Notes: generated by a model from the letters alone, not told the origin. 64,000 bases of DNA from Bdellovibrionia bacterium (GCA_030424715.1 JAUHWH010000011.1:1-64000), one strand, 5' to 3'; counted from the stretch's first letter, positions 19,286-28,157 are shown. Translations and numbers: made by a program.

Positions 19286-20023
19286 ATGATTTGGTCACGA
19301 CAGCGCTTCCAACACAGCTTTGAGCTCTTTCCACGGGTGCTTAAAGAAGTGGCTCCCCTCCTACTCCCGATCGCCTTGTTGCTTTGGGGCCTCGAATTCT
19401 ACGTGGCCTGGCTCAACAAAGCCCGCTTCGCCAACCCCTATGATTCATCGATGATGTTGATGGTATTAGTGGGCCTCACGGGGGTGATCCTGCAAAGCCT
19501 AGCATCGGTGGTCGGCGTGCTTTATGTGGCCCGCAGTACTCAACGTCAAATGAAGAACGGCCATGGCCAGCACCCCTGGGCTTTTTTGAAAAAAAATTTT
19601 CACCAAACACTCATCGAGTACCTACGGAGCTTGATCAGTATTGGTATCTATAGCCTGTGTTTAATTATCCCTGGCATCATTCGTTGGGTGCAGTTGGTCT
19701 TCACATGCTTGGTGACCGCCTTTGATCCGAAGTACCAAGAGGGTCAAAAAGACGCCCTTAAAGAGTCCGCGCGCTTAGTTCGCGGCGCCTGGGTTCCGCT
19801 ACTCCTGCTGCTGCTTTTGCCGATGGTGCTATCTTTTCTATTGCAGGAGTTTGCCATGGGGAACTACTCTCTCGGTGATTCACGGGATGGAAGCCACTCC
19901 ATCTCAGTGAGCCCATTGACCTTGTTTTTCTATTTAACCGCTTGGGTTGTGCAACTGTACTTCTCGATTTACTTTGCCCTTACTTTTTTTGCACGACATA
20001 GCTTTAAGCTGGAGAAAGCCTAA
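19286..20023 (+). CDS. Polytopic inner-membrane protein of unknown function
   Basis: 245 residues with about five or six hydrophobic segments, including a run of leucines near residues 190-205, and a YESARLV-like block (ALKESARLVRGAW) as seen in YciC/DUF975-type membrane proteins. The start MIWSRQRF has gagg at proper spacing. Its stop overlaps the murI start (TAATG), so it is translationally coupled to cell-wall precursor genes. Role unknown. Confidence 0.75.
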   Translation: MIWSRQRFQHSFELFPRVLKEVAPLLLPIALLLWGLEFYVAWLNKARFANPYDSSMMLMVLVGLTGVILQSLASVVGVLYVARSTQRQMKNGHGQHPWAFLKKNFHQTLIEYLRSLISIGIYSLCLIIPGIIRWVQLVFTCLVTAFDPKYQEGQKDALKESARLVRGAWVPLLLLLLLPMVLSFLLQEFAMGNYSLGDSRDGSHSISVSPLTLFFYLTAWVVQLYFSIYFALTFFARHSFKLEKA

Positions 20024-20790
20024 TGCACATTGGACTGTTTGACTCCGGAGTGGGTGGACTGACTGTTTTAAAAGAACTGCGACGGCACCTTCCGAAAGCC
20101 AACTTCACTTATCTGGGGGATACGGCTCGCCTCCCCTACGGGAACAAAGCCCCGGAGACCCTGCGCAAATACACCCAGGAGAACATCGATTTTTTGGATC
20201 AGCAGGCTGTGGACGTCATAGTGATTGCTTGCCACTCTGCATCCAGTATCGCCCTTGGCATGACAGCCTCGGAGGAGGGCACTCCCATTTTTAATGTGAT
20301 CACCCCGAGCTGCGAACAAGCAGTGCAGACCACCAAAAATGGCGTGATTGGCGTTATGGCCACCAAAGCCACAACACGCAGTCAAGTATACTCCAATTTT
20401 ATCAATGACTTACAGGAAGACCTCGAAGTGATCTCTCAAGCCTGCCCATTGCTTGTTCCTCTGGTTGAAGAGGGGCTTATGGAGGACGAGGTCACCGAGT
20501 TCATCTTAAAACGTTACCTCAAGCCTCTTGCCACAGCCGACACCCTGATTTTGGGATGCACCCATTACCCCATTTTAAAGCCCCAAATTGAAGCCCTGTG
20601 CGGCGCCGGCACAACCCTCATTGATCCCGCAGAATCCGTGGCTCAACGCCTTGAAAAACACCCCCACGTCAATCAGGGCTCGGGAAGACTGGAGATCTAC
20701 CTGACCGATCACGCCCCACACTTTTTGGAACATGCTGAAGCTTTGCTAGGCGGACTGCACCAGGCTGCTTTTTTATTCCCCAACCCTTGA
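20023..20790 (+). CDS. murI: Glutamate racemase
   Basis: Interconverts L- and D-glutamate in the cytosol to supply D-Glu for peptidoglycan. At 255 residues it has the family length. The N-terminal IGLFDSGVGGLTVL block (D7, S8), the first catalytic cysteine C70 (VIACHSASS) and the second, C179, with neighbouring H181 (LGCTHYPIL) are all present. It overlaps the preceding membrane protein gene by one base and is followed 79 bp later by an MpaA-like peptidase gene and dapD. Confidence 0.97.
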   Translation: MHIGLFDSGVGGLTVLKELRRHLPKANFTYLGDTARLPYGNKAPETLRKYTQENIDFLDQQAVDVIVIACHSASSIALGMTASEEGTPIFNVITPSCEQAVQTTKNGVIGVMATKATTRSQVYSNFINDLQEDLEVISQACPLLVPLVEEGLMEDEVTEFILKRYLKPLATADTLILGCTHYPILKPQIEALCGAGTTLIDPAESVAQRLEKHPHVNQGSGRLEIYLTDHAPHFLEHAEALLGGLHQAAFLFPNP

Positions 20791-20869
20791 GCCGGTTATT
20801 CAGTGACACTGGCACCGTGTTTTGTTAGCTTTCGAAGCTTACTAATTGTCATACTTTAAAGGATTATCC

Positions 20870-21532
20870 ATGGGTCATTTCCAGAAATCATTCCACTTTG
20901 GCTACACATCCGACGGGCTATCGATACCCGCATACAAATTTGGCGACAAGGGCCCCGAGATTTTAATTCTCGCTGGCGTGCATGGCGACGAGATCGAAGG
21001 CATCCAGGCCGCCAATGGTTTGCTGCAAAAGTTTAGTCAGTCTTTCCCTTATAAACTCAATCTTACCTTGGTCCCTATATTCAATCTGGATGGCGCCCTA
21101 CGCTCTCAGCGTAAAAATGCTCGAGAAATTGATCTTAACCGTAACCTGCCGACCCAAGACTGGTCACCCGAGGTAGCGAAGGTGAAATACAACCCCGGGC
21201 CCCATGCCAATAGTGAGCCAGAAAACAATGCACTGGTTGAACACATCAAGAACAAGCCTCCTAAATTCATCATCACATTGCACTCTTGGAAGCCCATGCT
21301 CAATATCAACGGCGACTGTCACGCGGTCGCCAATGTGATTGCCAGCCACACGGGCTACATCATTACCGAAGACATTGGCTACCCCACCCCCGGTTCGCTG
21401 GGGACCTATTGTGGACTTGAGCGACAAATCCCCACCATCACCTATGAGTTCGAGCGCTTGTTAGCTCCCGAGAAAATTTTAAAAACCCATGTGCCGGCCA
21501 TCATCGAAGGCCTAAAAGTTTTGGAGGCCTGA
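20870..21532 (+). CDS. M14-family zinc peptidase, MpaA (murein peptide amidase)-like
   Basis: A 220-residue carboxypeptidase-fold protein without signal peptide. Zinc ligands H38 and E41 (GVHGDE), the substrate-binding DLNRN block (88-92), ligand H138 (LHSW) and catalytic E193 (TYEFE) are conserved. MpaA cleaves the gamma-D-Glu to diaminopimelate bond of recycled murein peptides. The neighbours support this: murI makes D-Glu upstream and dapD, one base downstream, belongs to diaminopimelate synthesis. The start is set by aaagga before ATG. Another M14 specificity remains possible. Confidence 0.82.
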   Translation: MGHFQKSFHFGYTSDGLSIPAYKFGDKGPEILILAGVHGDEIEGIQAANGLLQKFSQSFPYKLNLTLVPIFNLDGALRSQRKNAREIDLNRNLPTQDWSPEVAKVKYNPGPHANSEPENNALVEHIKNKPPKFIITLHSWKPMLNINGDCHAVANVIASHTGYIITEDIGYPTPGSLGTYCGLERQIPTITYEFERLLAPEKILKTHVPAIIEGLKVLEA

Positions 21533-21533
21533 A

Positions 21534-22337
21534 ATGAAAGAGACCATCGAAGAGATCTTTGAACTCCCCGCCGATCAACTGGCTCCACATGGGGGTGTTA
21601 TTGAATCCGCATTAGCTCTCATGGACAAAGGCCAACTAAAAGTCTGCGAGCAGGTCGACGGCCAGTGGCAAGTCAACCAATGGGCCAAAAAAGCCATCTT
21701 GCTGTATTTTCGTTACAAAAAAAATGAGCCCATCGAATGCGGCCCCTTCAGCTACTTCGACAAAGTCCCGTTGAAACAGTGGACGGGCGCTGAAAAAGTT
21801 CGCGTCGTTCCCCAAGCCATTGCCCGCTTCGGTTCGTTTGTGGATGAAGGAGCCATCCTTATGCCTTCCTATGTGAACATTGGAGCCTACGTAGGAAAAG
21901 GCACCATGGTGGATACCTGGGCCACCGTGGGGTCTTGCGCCTCCATCGGAGCCGGCGTGCATCTTTCTGGCGGCGTTGGTATTGGCGGTGTTCTTGAGCC
22001 CTTGCAAGCCAACCCAGTGATCATCGAGGACGGTTGCTTTGTGGGCAGTCGCTGCATTTTAGTAGAAGGCGTGCATGTTAAAAAAGGGGCGGTGCTAGGA
22101 GCCGGCGTGACCATCACGGGCTCCACCAAGATATTCGATGTTTCCGGCAGTGAAACCAAAGAGTACAAAGGTGTGGTGCCGGAGAACTCAGTTGTCATCC
22201 CGGGCACAACGCCAAAAGACTTTCCCGGAGGGACTTACAACGTGCCTTGCGCTTTGATTATCGGAAAACGCAAAGAGTCGACCGACAAGAAAACCTCTCT
22301 CAACGATGCTCTTCGAGAGTTCGATGTGTCCGTCTAA
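21534..22337 (+). CDS. dapD: Tetrahydrodipicolinate N-succinyltransferase
   Basis: Transfers succinyl from succinyl-CoA to tetrahydrodipicolinate, a committed step of the succinylase route to diaminopimelate and lysine. The 267-residue length is standard. The left-handed beta-helix hexapeptides are evident between about residues 100 and 220 (MPSYVNIGAYVGKGTMVDTW, GVHLSGGVGIGGVLEP). Its stop codon overlaps the start of the next gene (TAATG). Confidence 0.97.
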   Translation: MKETIEEIFELPADQLAPHGGVIESALALMDKGQLKVCEQVDGQWQVNQWAKKAILLYFRYKKNEPIECGPFSYFDKVPLKQWTGAEKVRVVPQAIARFGSFVDEGAILMPSYVNIGAYVGKGTMVDTWATVGSCASIGAGVHLSGGVGIGGVLEPLQANPVIIEDGCFVGSRCILVEGVHVKKGAVLGAGVTITGSTKIFDVSGSETKEYKGVVPENSVVIPGTTPKDFPGGTYNVPCALIIGKRKESTDKKTSLNDALREFDVSV

Positions 22338-22822
22338 TGCCTTTTCAAGTCAACTTAAGCAAAGAGCGCTTTAAGTTTTCGTCCACACACTTCACTATCT
22401 TTAATGACAGCGAAGCCGAATGTCTCCACGGGCACAACTACATGGTGTCTGTGGACTTGGATTTTAAATCTTTAGCCGAGGACACAGGCTTAAGTGCTGA
22501 GTTTTCCCACTTAAAAGACAAGGTGGACATCATCTGTGCCGAGCTCGATGAACGCGTGTTACTCCCTGGCGAGTCCCCTTTTCTTGATATTGACGAAACA
22601 GACACTAACTTTGAAGTGCGCTTTGGCCCGAAATTTTATTCGTTCCCCATCGAGGATTGCGTGATTTTGGATATCGTCAATGTGTCGTCAGAATGTTTAG
22701 CAAAATGGTTTCACTGCCGGCTAGAGAAAAACCTGATGGCCATTGGCCTTGAGGCCCTATCGGTGACTATAGAAGAAACCAATGGGCAATCGGTGACCTA
22801 CATCGCCGAAGAAGACTACTAG
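22337..22822 (+). CDS. 6-pyruvoyl-tetrahydropterin synthase / QueD-family protein
   Basis: 161 residues with the T-fold zinc site: H18 (SSTHFT), H31 and H33 (HGHNY), plus C29 just before the HGH, the position of the catalytic cysteine. Family members convert dihydroneopterin triphosphate to 6-pyruvoyl-tetrahydropterin or 6-carboxy-tetrahydropterin (queuosine pathway). No other queuosine or folate genes are nearby, so the exact reaction is open. The start overlaps the dapD stop, closing this plus-strand operon. Confidence 0.85.
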   Translation: MPFQVNLSKERFKFSSTHFTIFNDSEAECLHGHNYMVSVDLDFKSLAEDTGLSAEFSHLKDKVDIICAELDERVLLPGESPFLDIDETDTNFEVRFGPKFYSFPIEDCVILDIVNVSSECLAKWFHCRLEKNLMAIGLEALSVTIEETNGQSVTYIAEEDY

Positions 22823-22837
22823 ATCACCATTGACTCT

Positions 22838-24064
22838 TTAACTTCTCAAAATTTCGCTGGGACGAAACGAAGACAGTCTTTTCATGGTGACATTAAGAGC
22901 CAAATAGCTAAACACAATGGCAATCACTACGATTGCTAAAATTTGCACCCACTGGATCTCTGTGGGGATACTGGTCTCTTCGTAAAAAGCCGGCAACACA
23001 TCTTGCGAAAAACGACCGATGGCAAGACTGAGTAGAATACCGGTAATCACTCCCCCGACCACACCACTCAATGCCAAGAACATACCGATCAACACAAAAG
23101 TGCGCTTGGTCTCTCGACGGGTCATTCCCATAGCCAGCAAGTTGCCCACATCTTTCTTTTTTTGCGCCAACAACAAAACCATAACTGATATGATTGAAAG
23201 TCCAGCGATCAATGTGCTGAGTCCGACGAGAAAGCTCACCACAAATTTCTCGATCTTAAGAGCGAAGAATAGCGAGGCGTTACGCTCTTTCCAGGTCTCA
23301 ATTGTAACACCAGCAGTGGCCACCGCCTGCTTGATGGCCTCGGCCTGTTCTGGATCCTTTAACCAGACCTCTAGAGCAATATGTCGACCGGCGGCGCCCT
23401 GTAAGCGTGGGAAAGACTCATCGAGGATAAAGAAAAACGACTGGCCGTCAATGCGCTCGACGTCCGTCAGCAAGAAGCCTCGCACGGTGCCTTGAGACAC
23501 CTTTGGAATCTCTCCCGCCGGGAGTAGCATATTCTCAGGAGGCACAATCACAACAGAGTCATCACGAAACAGACCAATCTTGTCTGCCAACCCCATACCC
23601 AAAATCATGTCGCCAAACTTCAGGTTTTCGACTTTCTCTGCCAAGCCCTCTTCACGATTGTCGCTTTTCTTGTCGGCGTATTGCAAAAGCTGCAGCAGCC
23701 GCTCGCGAGTCACGCCGGTCGCAATGGCTTGCTGAATAAAACCATCAGTGGTTCTCAAAATAACATCTTGGTGACTGATGGGTGCCACTAAAGTGCCTTC
23801 AAAGCTTTTCAGCTTTTCGTAGACTGGATGCTGGGTCAAGTCCCGGGACGAACTCAAATCGGCAAAATCCACCACCAGATGGGGTTCGACCTCGAGCAGT
23901 CGACTGCGAATGGACTTGTTAAAACCATTCATCACGTTGACCACCACGATCAAAGCGCTCACACCCAGCCAAATACCGACGATACTGATTCTCGAAATGG
24001 TTTTGACAAGAGAACCGGCTCTTTTGGAGATCAGAAAACGATGGAAGAACTCAAAGCTTAACAC
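22838..24064 (-). CDS. LolC/LolE-family ABC permease
   Basis: 408 residues with the lipoprotein-release permease topology: an N-terminal membrane helix after the family opening (FHRFLISKRAG), a long periplasmic domain, and three C-terminal helices of the FtsX type. LolCDE extracts outer-membrane lipoproteins from the inner membrane. The GTG start follows a G-rich stretch. No lolD ATPase lies next to it; it follows the Mla-type genes on the same strand after a 63-bp gap, so it may belong to the same transcript. Confidence 0.9.
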   Translation of the reverse strand: MLSFEFFHRFLISKRAGSLVKTISRISIVGIWLGVSALIVVVNVMNGFNKSIRSRLLEVEPHLVVDFADLSSSRDLTQHPVYEKLKSFEGTLVAPISHQDVILRTTDGFIQQAIATGVTRERLLQLLQYADKKSDNREEGLAEKVENLKFGDMILGMGLADKIGLFRDDSVVIVPPENMLLPAGEIPKVSQGTVRGFLLTDVERIDGQSFFFILDESFPRLQGAAGRHIALEVWLKDPEQAEAIKQAVATAGVTIETWKERNASLFFALKIEKFVVSFLVGLSTLIAGLSIISVMVLLLAQKKKDVGNLLAMGMTRRETKRTFVLIGMFLALSGVVGGVITGILLSLAIGRFSQDVLPAFYEETSIPTEIQWVQILAIVVIAIVFSYLALNVTMKRLSSFRPSEILRS

Positions 24065-24127
24065 CCCCCCATTTAATGCGAATTACAAGGGTCTGGCAAA
24101 GAAAAAATGACTCGAGAGGCCTGTGGT

Positions 24128-24595
24128 TTAGCCTTTTGAAAGTTTCTTGAACAACGAGCGTAACCCTCTAAAGAGAGCCAGTCCCTGCCACTTGTTGTAG
24201 AACTGGTAATTAGAAATGAGCTGGTTCACAATCTCTTTATCTGGCTGTTCGATCTTTTTTAAAAACTCAACGGCTTGCGCCACCACCTCTTGATTCACCA
24301 GCTGATCGAAGCAAATCACCTCAGATAGTACCTCTTGCACATCGTCGTTCACAAAGCCGGTTTTGACGCCATCATATTCATTCCATTCGACCACTTGGTT
24401 ATAGAGTGAAATCTGATGCTTGATGATTTTGTCCTTGGCCTTCCAATAATAGAAGTCGGCGGGGCCGCTTGAGCGAAACCAATGGCTCTCAATATCCATA
24501 TTTGTGGTCTTAATCACATCAATAGAAACCAACTTTAAGCTTTTCGCCAAAGAGTCCAAATCGTAGTGATAGAGTCTTAGATTGGGGCTACTCAT
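24128..24595 (-). CDS. Cytosolic protein of unknown function in the Mla-type operon
   Basis: 155 residues with no signal peptide or membrane segment, rich in aromatic residues in the first half (HWFRSSGPADFYYWKAKD) and helical after that. It overlaps the mlaD-like gene by eight bases, so it is translationally coupled to the transporter. A role as an accessory cytoplasmic component is plausible from position alone. In E. coli the gene at this place encodes MlaC or the STAS protein MlaB, but I see neither signature. Confidence 0.7.
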   Translation of the reverse strand: MSSPNLRLYHYDLDSLAKSLKLVSIDVIKTTNMDIESHWFRSSGPADFYYWKAKDKIIKHQISLYNQVVEWNEYDGVKTGFVNDDVQEVLSEVICFDQLVNQEVVAQAVEFLKKIEQPDKEIVNQLISNYQFYNKWQGLALFRGLRSLFKKLSKG

Positions 24596-25556
24596 CGCTT
24601 GCAGGCTGCCTCATTTTGAGTTTCATCTCTTCTTCTTTCACTTCTTCAACATTGCCTCGTAACATCCAGGTTTTTTGCATGGCTTTTAGAGTGATGACCA
24701 CCTCATCAAGAGCTCGTACGGCCTTATTGGTCGCCCCGGGAATTTCGGGCGCAATTTCTTTAAAAACCGGAACGATCTCTTGCATATCAGCCGAAAGTTG
24801 ATTGAGGTTTTTAGTCAGTTGTAAAATATTACTGGATAGTGCAGGCATGTCATCGGCCACGGAGGGCAAAGCCTTTTTCATTTGCTTTGAGATCACGAGA
24901 AAGTCATCCAATACTTTTGCCATCTTTTGCTTATCATTGAGACTGGCCGACAATACGGAAACTTCAGTAGCCATGCTGTTCATCTTTTTCATTAAGGGGA
25001 ACAACTCGTCGAACAGTTCAATAATCTTGTCGGACCGCTCGTTGGATAAAAAGGCTTCAGCCAGCTTCTGCAAATTGGCCATAGTCATACTGAGAGACTG
25101 CATATACATCCCTAGCTTATTACTCGAGAGGATTTCCAAAAAGTCAGGAGAGTACTCGGCAAGGAGTGTTTGACCATCCCTGATGGGCTTACCTTTGACC
25201 TTACCGTCTTCGATCTCCAATGCCTTCTCACCAATAACGAAAGGACGAACCACACGCACAATACTGCGGTTGTTGATTCTTTTCGCGAAACGCTTGAGGA
25301 TCTTAAATTTGATAATGACCTCATTCGAGCTTTTGAGGTCAATGGTGTCGACGGAACCGATCCGAAGCCCTGAAAATCGCACCGGTGTCCCAGGGTTAAT
25401 GCCATCGGCAGAGGGCACCAGGGTTTGGAGGTGGACTTTCTGATCGAACCAACCCTTTTTAATACCCATGCCAATGGTGGCGGCAAACGCAATTCCGACG
25501 GCTCCAAGTACGAATAGTCCCGCAACTCTCTCAAATAAATTGAACTTTATCTTCAC
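24588..25556 (-). CDS. MlaD/MCE-domain substrate-binding protein
   Basis: 322 residues with one N-terminal membrane helix (about 8-32) and an MCE domain (about 38-125; ADGINPGTPVRFSGLRIGSV). MCE proteins form hexameric rings that carry phospholipids between envelope membranes. A long helical tail (about 140-290) exceeds E. coli MlaD and resembles longer MCE proteins that build a tube or needle. The GTG start overlaps the stop of the ABC gene (GTGA). Confidence 0.92.
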   Translation of the reverse strand: MKIKFNLFERVAGLFVLGAVGIAFAATIGMGIKKGWFDQKVHLQTLVPSADGINPGTPVRFSGLRIGSVDTIDLKSSNEVIIKFKILKRFAKRINNRSIVRVVRPFVIGEKALEIEDGKVKGKPIRDGQTLLAEYSPDFLEILSSNKLGMYMQSLSMTMANLQKLAEAFLSNERSDKIIELFDELFPLMKKMNSMATEVSVLSASLNDKQKMAKVLDDFLVISKQMKKALPSVADDMPALSSNILQLTKNLNQLSADMQEIVPVFKEIAPEIPGATNKAVRALDEVVITLKAMQKTWMLRGNVEEVKEEEMKLKMRQPASDE

Positions 25557-26260
25557 AGCGCTATCCCCTTTATCTTATTTACTTCTACAGAATGGAGTTG
25601 TTTTTTAGTTAAAATAATATTTTGATCCGCCAAACAGTCGGCGAGTTCCTCGTCGTAGCTAGCGAACAATAGATGTCGAAGCCCATGATTCTTGCGATGA
25701 TCATCAATCAGTTGCAGGAGATTGGCTTGTAATTTTTTCGACAACATCAGATCTGGCGTATCAAGAAAAATCATTTCGGGCTTATGGATAAAAGCACGCA
25801 AAATCAAAGTTGCTTTTTGAGAGCTGGGAGACACATCCGATGGCCTCTTGTCGAGGTCCTTATCGAGCTCAAAGTAGTCTGTGCATCGACGCATCCAAGG
25901 ATCAAATTTATCCCCTTGCATCATGTTGTGAAAGCGTAGAGGCAGTTCCAGGTTTTGCCGTAGAGTTCGATTATGAATCAATCCACGAGTCGAGAAGCCA
26001 AATCCAATATTGATTCGATACTTCATAAACTCTTCGAAGCACATTTGTGAGACATCATCATCGTTTATCAAAAAACGTCCCGACTGAAAGCCCTGCACCT
26101 GGCTGATGCCGTGAAAGAAAAAGTATTTTTCTCGATCGTTACTAAAAACGATTCTAGCGTTTTGATCCATGGGAAACTCGAAGTCACAGTTCCGCAAGAC
26201 ATTTGTGCCATCAAAACCCAAACTGACGTTTTCAAATTTCATCGTGTTAATAATGGTCAT
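25553..26260 (-). CDS. Degenerate MlaF-like ABC subunit lacking catalytic motifs
   Basis: 235 residues that align with MlaF ATPases through the opening FENVSLGF, the NLELPLRFH block and the order of motifs, but each catalytic motif is altered. The Walker A glycines are gone (FSNDREKYF at 39-47), the Q-loop glutamine is replaced (GFGFSTRG), the signature reads DVSPSSQK instead of LSGGQ, Walker B ends in D167-T168 without the catalytic Glu, and the H-loop His is Y202. ATP hydrolysis by this chain is unlikely. It overlaps both neighbours (mlaE-like stop, mlaD-like start), so it is a maintained operon member, not a pseudogene. Confidence 0.85.
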   Translation of the reverse strand: MTIINTMKFENVSLGFDGTNVLRNCDFEFPMDQNARIVFSNDREKYFFFHGISQVQGFQSGRFLINDDDVSQMCFEEFMKYRINIGFGFSTRGLIHNRTLRQNLELPLRFHNMMQGDKFDPWMRRCTDYFELDKDLDKRPSDVSPSSQKATLILRAFIHKPEMIFLDTPDLMLSKKLQANLLQLIDDHRKNHGLRHLLFASYDEELADCLADQNIILTKKQLHSVEVNKIKGIAL

Positions 26261-27075
26261 TATAGAATCCCAAAGCTCATGATGTAATCCATATAAAAAT
26301 ACAATGTCAGCACCATATTAAAAACTAAAACATAGACCGTACTTTTCACCACGGCTTTCGTGGTGACCTGTGGTATTTCATGGGGGCTACGCTCCACCTG
26401 CAGCCCCTGATAACAGCACACCGCAAAGATGATCAGCCCACTAAAAAAGTTTTTGATAATAAACACGAAGACATCACTAAGGCCGGCGGCCTGAGACAAT
26501 GAGGTGAAGAAAACATCGAAGGGCATCCCTTTAACGAGCCGACAAACACTGGCACCGGCTAACGTGGCAAAGACCACAAAATAAAATGCCAAACAGATCA
26601 CACTGATAATCCCACCTAACAAGCGGGGAAAGATCACAAAACTCAAGGGGTTGATCCCCATCGACCTCAGAGCGTCGACCTCTTTGTTCACCTGCATGGA
26701 GCCCAGCTCTGATGCCACCGCCGTTCCCGACCGAGCAATCACGATCAAGGCCGTTAATAAGGGCCCTAATTCGCGAACCACAATCATCACCATAAACTTG
26801 CCGACATAGTCGACCCCACCCAAGAATGTCATTTGCATGATCGATTGCAAGGCCACCAAGGCTCCTGAGCCAATGGCCAAAAACACGATCAGCGGCATGG
26901 CTTGCCAACCTGTAAAGTAGATTTGCGCTGAAACCACCCCATAAAGAGTTCTCCAGCCCTGGGTTTGCCCCACGAGGGTTGAGCGAAAACTCAAATAAGT
27001 CAGTAAGAACAGTTGGTAGGTGTAACTGATATTCTGAGAGATTTGTTGTCCAATGCGGTCCACAACGGCAATCAT
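26260..27075 (-). CDS. MlaE-family phospholipid transport permease
   Basis: 271 residues with about five membrane helices and the MlaE signature RELGPLLTALIVIARSGTAV, followed by ASELGSM and VNKEVDALRSMGINPL, the coupling helix region. It forms the inner-membrane channel of the Mla/MCE lipid transporter. It is the first gene of the minus-strand operon, with aagga before the ATG and a one-base overlap with the following degenerate ABC gene. Confidence 0.94.
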   Translation of the reverse strand: MIAVVDRIGQQISQNISYTYQLFLLTYLSFRSTLVGQTQGWRTLYGVVSAQIYFTGWQAMPLIVFLAIGSGALVALQSIMQMTFLGGVDYVGKFMVMIVVRELGPLLTALIVIARSGTAVASELGSMQVNKEVDALRSMGINPLSFVIFPRLLGGIISVICLAFYFVVFATLAGASVCRLVKGMPFDVFFTSLSQAAGLSDVFVFIIKNFFSGLIIFAVCCYQGLQVERSPHEIPQVTTKAVVKSTVYVLVFNMVLTLYFYMDYIMSFGIL

Positions 27076-27135
27076 TTATCCATTCCTTTTTATAAATGGG
27101 TTCACGAAAACCTATCGGACTTATTGAGGTAAATA

Positions 27136-27198
27136 ATGAGTATTAAAGATGTTTTATCGAGGATCCAAGACCTCGACCCCGGTCGAGACTGGCTCTAG
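27136..27198 (+). CDS. Possible 20-residue small ORF
   Basis: A tiny frame (MSIKDVLSRIQDLDPGRDWL) with a good Shine-Dalgarno site (tgaggtaaata before ATG). It is divergent from the mlaE-like gene and its stop overlaps the end of the YdcF gene on the other strand. It could be a real small protein or a truncated gene start. Its existence as a protein is uncertain. Confidence 0.3.
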   Translation: MSIKDVLSRIQDLDPGRDWL

Positions 27199-27767
27199 AA
27201 AAACCAGATGTCATAAAACACGGTTTTAAAGGTCTCCACCCCGACCCGCGTCCAGTGAGCATCGTAACGTTTACCAACAGTACTGCGACGATAGATCGGG
27301 ATCTCTTTGGGAAAGTGAGACTTGAAGGTCGCGAAGGCGCGATACATATGCAGCTTCGATGTGATTAAAACCACATCTTTGCAATTCAACGCCTCGATCA
27401 AAGGCAGGGTTTGTTGGGCGTTGCCGTAAGTCGTGAGTGAGCGTTTCTCCAAAATGATATCATCAAGGTCGATATCACCAAAGAAGCTCCGCTGCGGAAA
27501 GATATGGCGCAGCTGTGTCGCCGGGTTCACCCCTGATATGATCAATTTTTTAATACGCTTTAAGTACAGCTGCTCAATGGCATCGGAGATTCGGTTGCCC
27601 CCACCCGTCAAGACCACTCCACAATCGGCGGTGTGGTCTTCAAGCCATGCTGTCACGGGATACTGCCTAAGGGTGTTGAAGTGTCGGTAAAACAAAACCA
27701 GATAGACACTGATGAAACACAGCAAAACCACCCCGAGGGCCGCCCCCATTTTTTTGCGCTTTTTCAT
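27195..27767 (-). CDS. YdcF/DUF218-family membrane-anchored protein
   Basis: 190 residues with an N-terminal membrane anchor (about 8-28) and a DUF218 fold: VVLTGGGNRISDAIEQ, LIISG, a LEKRSLTTYGNAQQT block and VLITSKLHMYRA. Relatives (YdcF, SanA, ElyC) act in envelope or polyisoprenoid-linked glycan metabolism or bind S-adenosylmethionine; the activity here is not decidable. The start follows the ridA stop directly, so the two are cotranscribed. Confidence 0.85.
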   Translation of the reverse strand: MKKRKKMGAALGVVLLCFISVYLVLFYRHFNTLRQYPVTAWLEDHTADCGVVLTGGGNRISDAIEQLYLKRIKKLIISGVNPATQLRHIFPQRSFFGDIDLDDIILEKRSLTTYGNAQQTLPLIEALNCKDVVLITSKLHMYRAFATFKSHFPKEIPIYRRSTVGKRYDAHWTRVGVETFKTVFYDIWFF

Positions 27768-28148
27768 CTAAGCTTTGCGAGCCAAAAACTCCATTTCAAC
27801 ATCAACACCTTTGGGCAAGGCCGCCACTTGCACGCAAGAACGGGCCGGAAAGGGCTCTGCAAAATAGGAGGCATAGATTTCATTCACTTTCTGAAAGTCG
27901 CCAAGGTCAGTAAGAAAGATACTTGATTTTATCACGTCTGCCCATGAATAGTCGGCCTGCTTTAAGACAGCCTCAGCATTTTTCATGACTTGTTGGGTTT
28001 GCTCTTCAATAGCCCCTGTCAACACCTCACCGGTCTCGGGAATGATCGGGACCTGCCCCGAGCAGTACAGGGTCCCATCGACTTCGAGGGCTTGAGAATA
28101 GGGGCCAACCGGGGCTGGTGCTAATTTTGTTTCAATCACTTTTTTCAT
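27768..28148 (-). CDS. ridA: RidA-family enamine/imine deaminase
   Basis: 126 residues, the standard length. The family blocks are intact: APVGPYSQAL, LYCSGQVPIIPETG and the C-terminal PARSCVQVAALPKG with the arginine that binds the substrate carboxylate. RidA hydrolyses reactive 2-aminoacrylate released by PLP enzymes such as serine/threonine dehydratase. It is a trimeric cytosolic enzyme. It is followed without gap by the YdcF-like gene. Confidence 0.95.
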   Translation of the reverse strand: MKKVIETKLAPAPVGPYSQALEVDGTLYCSGQVPIIPETGEVLTGAIEEQTQQVMKNAEAVLKQADYSWADVIKSSIFLTDLGDFQKVNEIYASYFAEPFPARSCVQVAALPKGVDVEMEFLARKA

Positions 28149-28157
28149 AAACTCCTC

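Noticed and set aside
23019-23495. 158-codon plus ORF
   Set aside because: Antisense shadow of the LolC/E-type permease gene.
24128-27075. Minus-strand ABC gene considered as a pseudogene because of lost motifs
   Set aside because: The frame is intact and overlaps both neighbours with start/stop coupling, so it is read as a maintained gene for a non-catalytic subunit.
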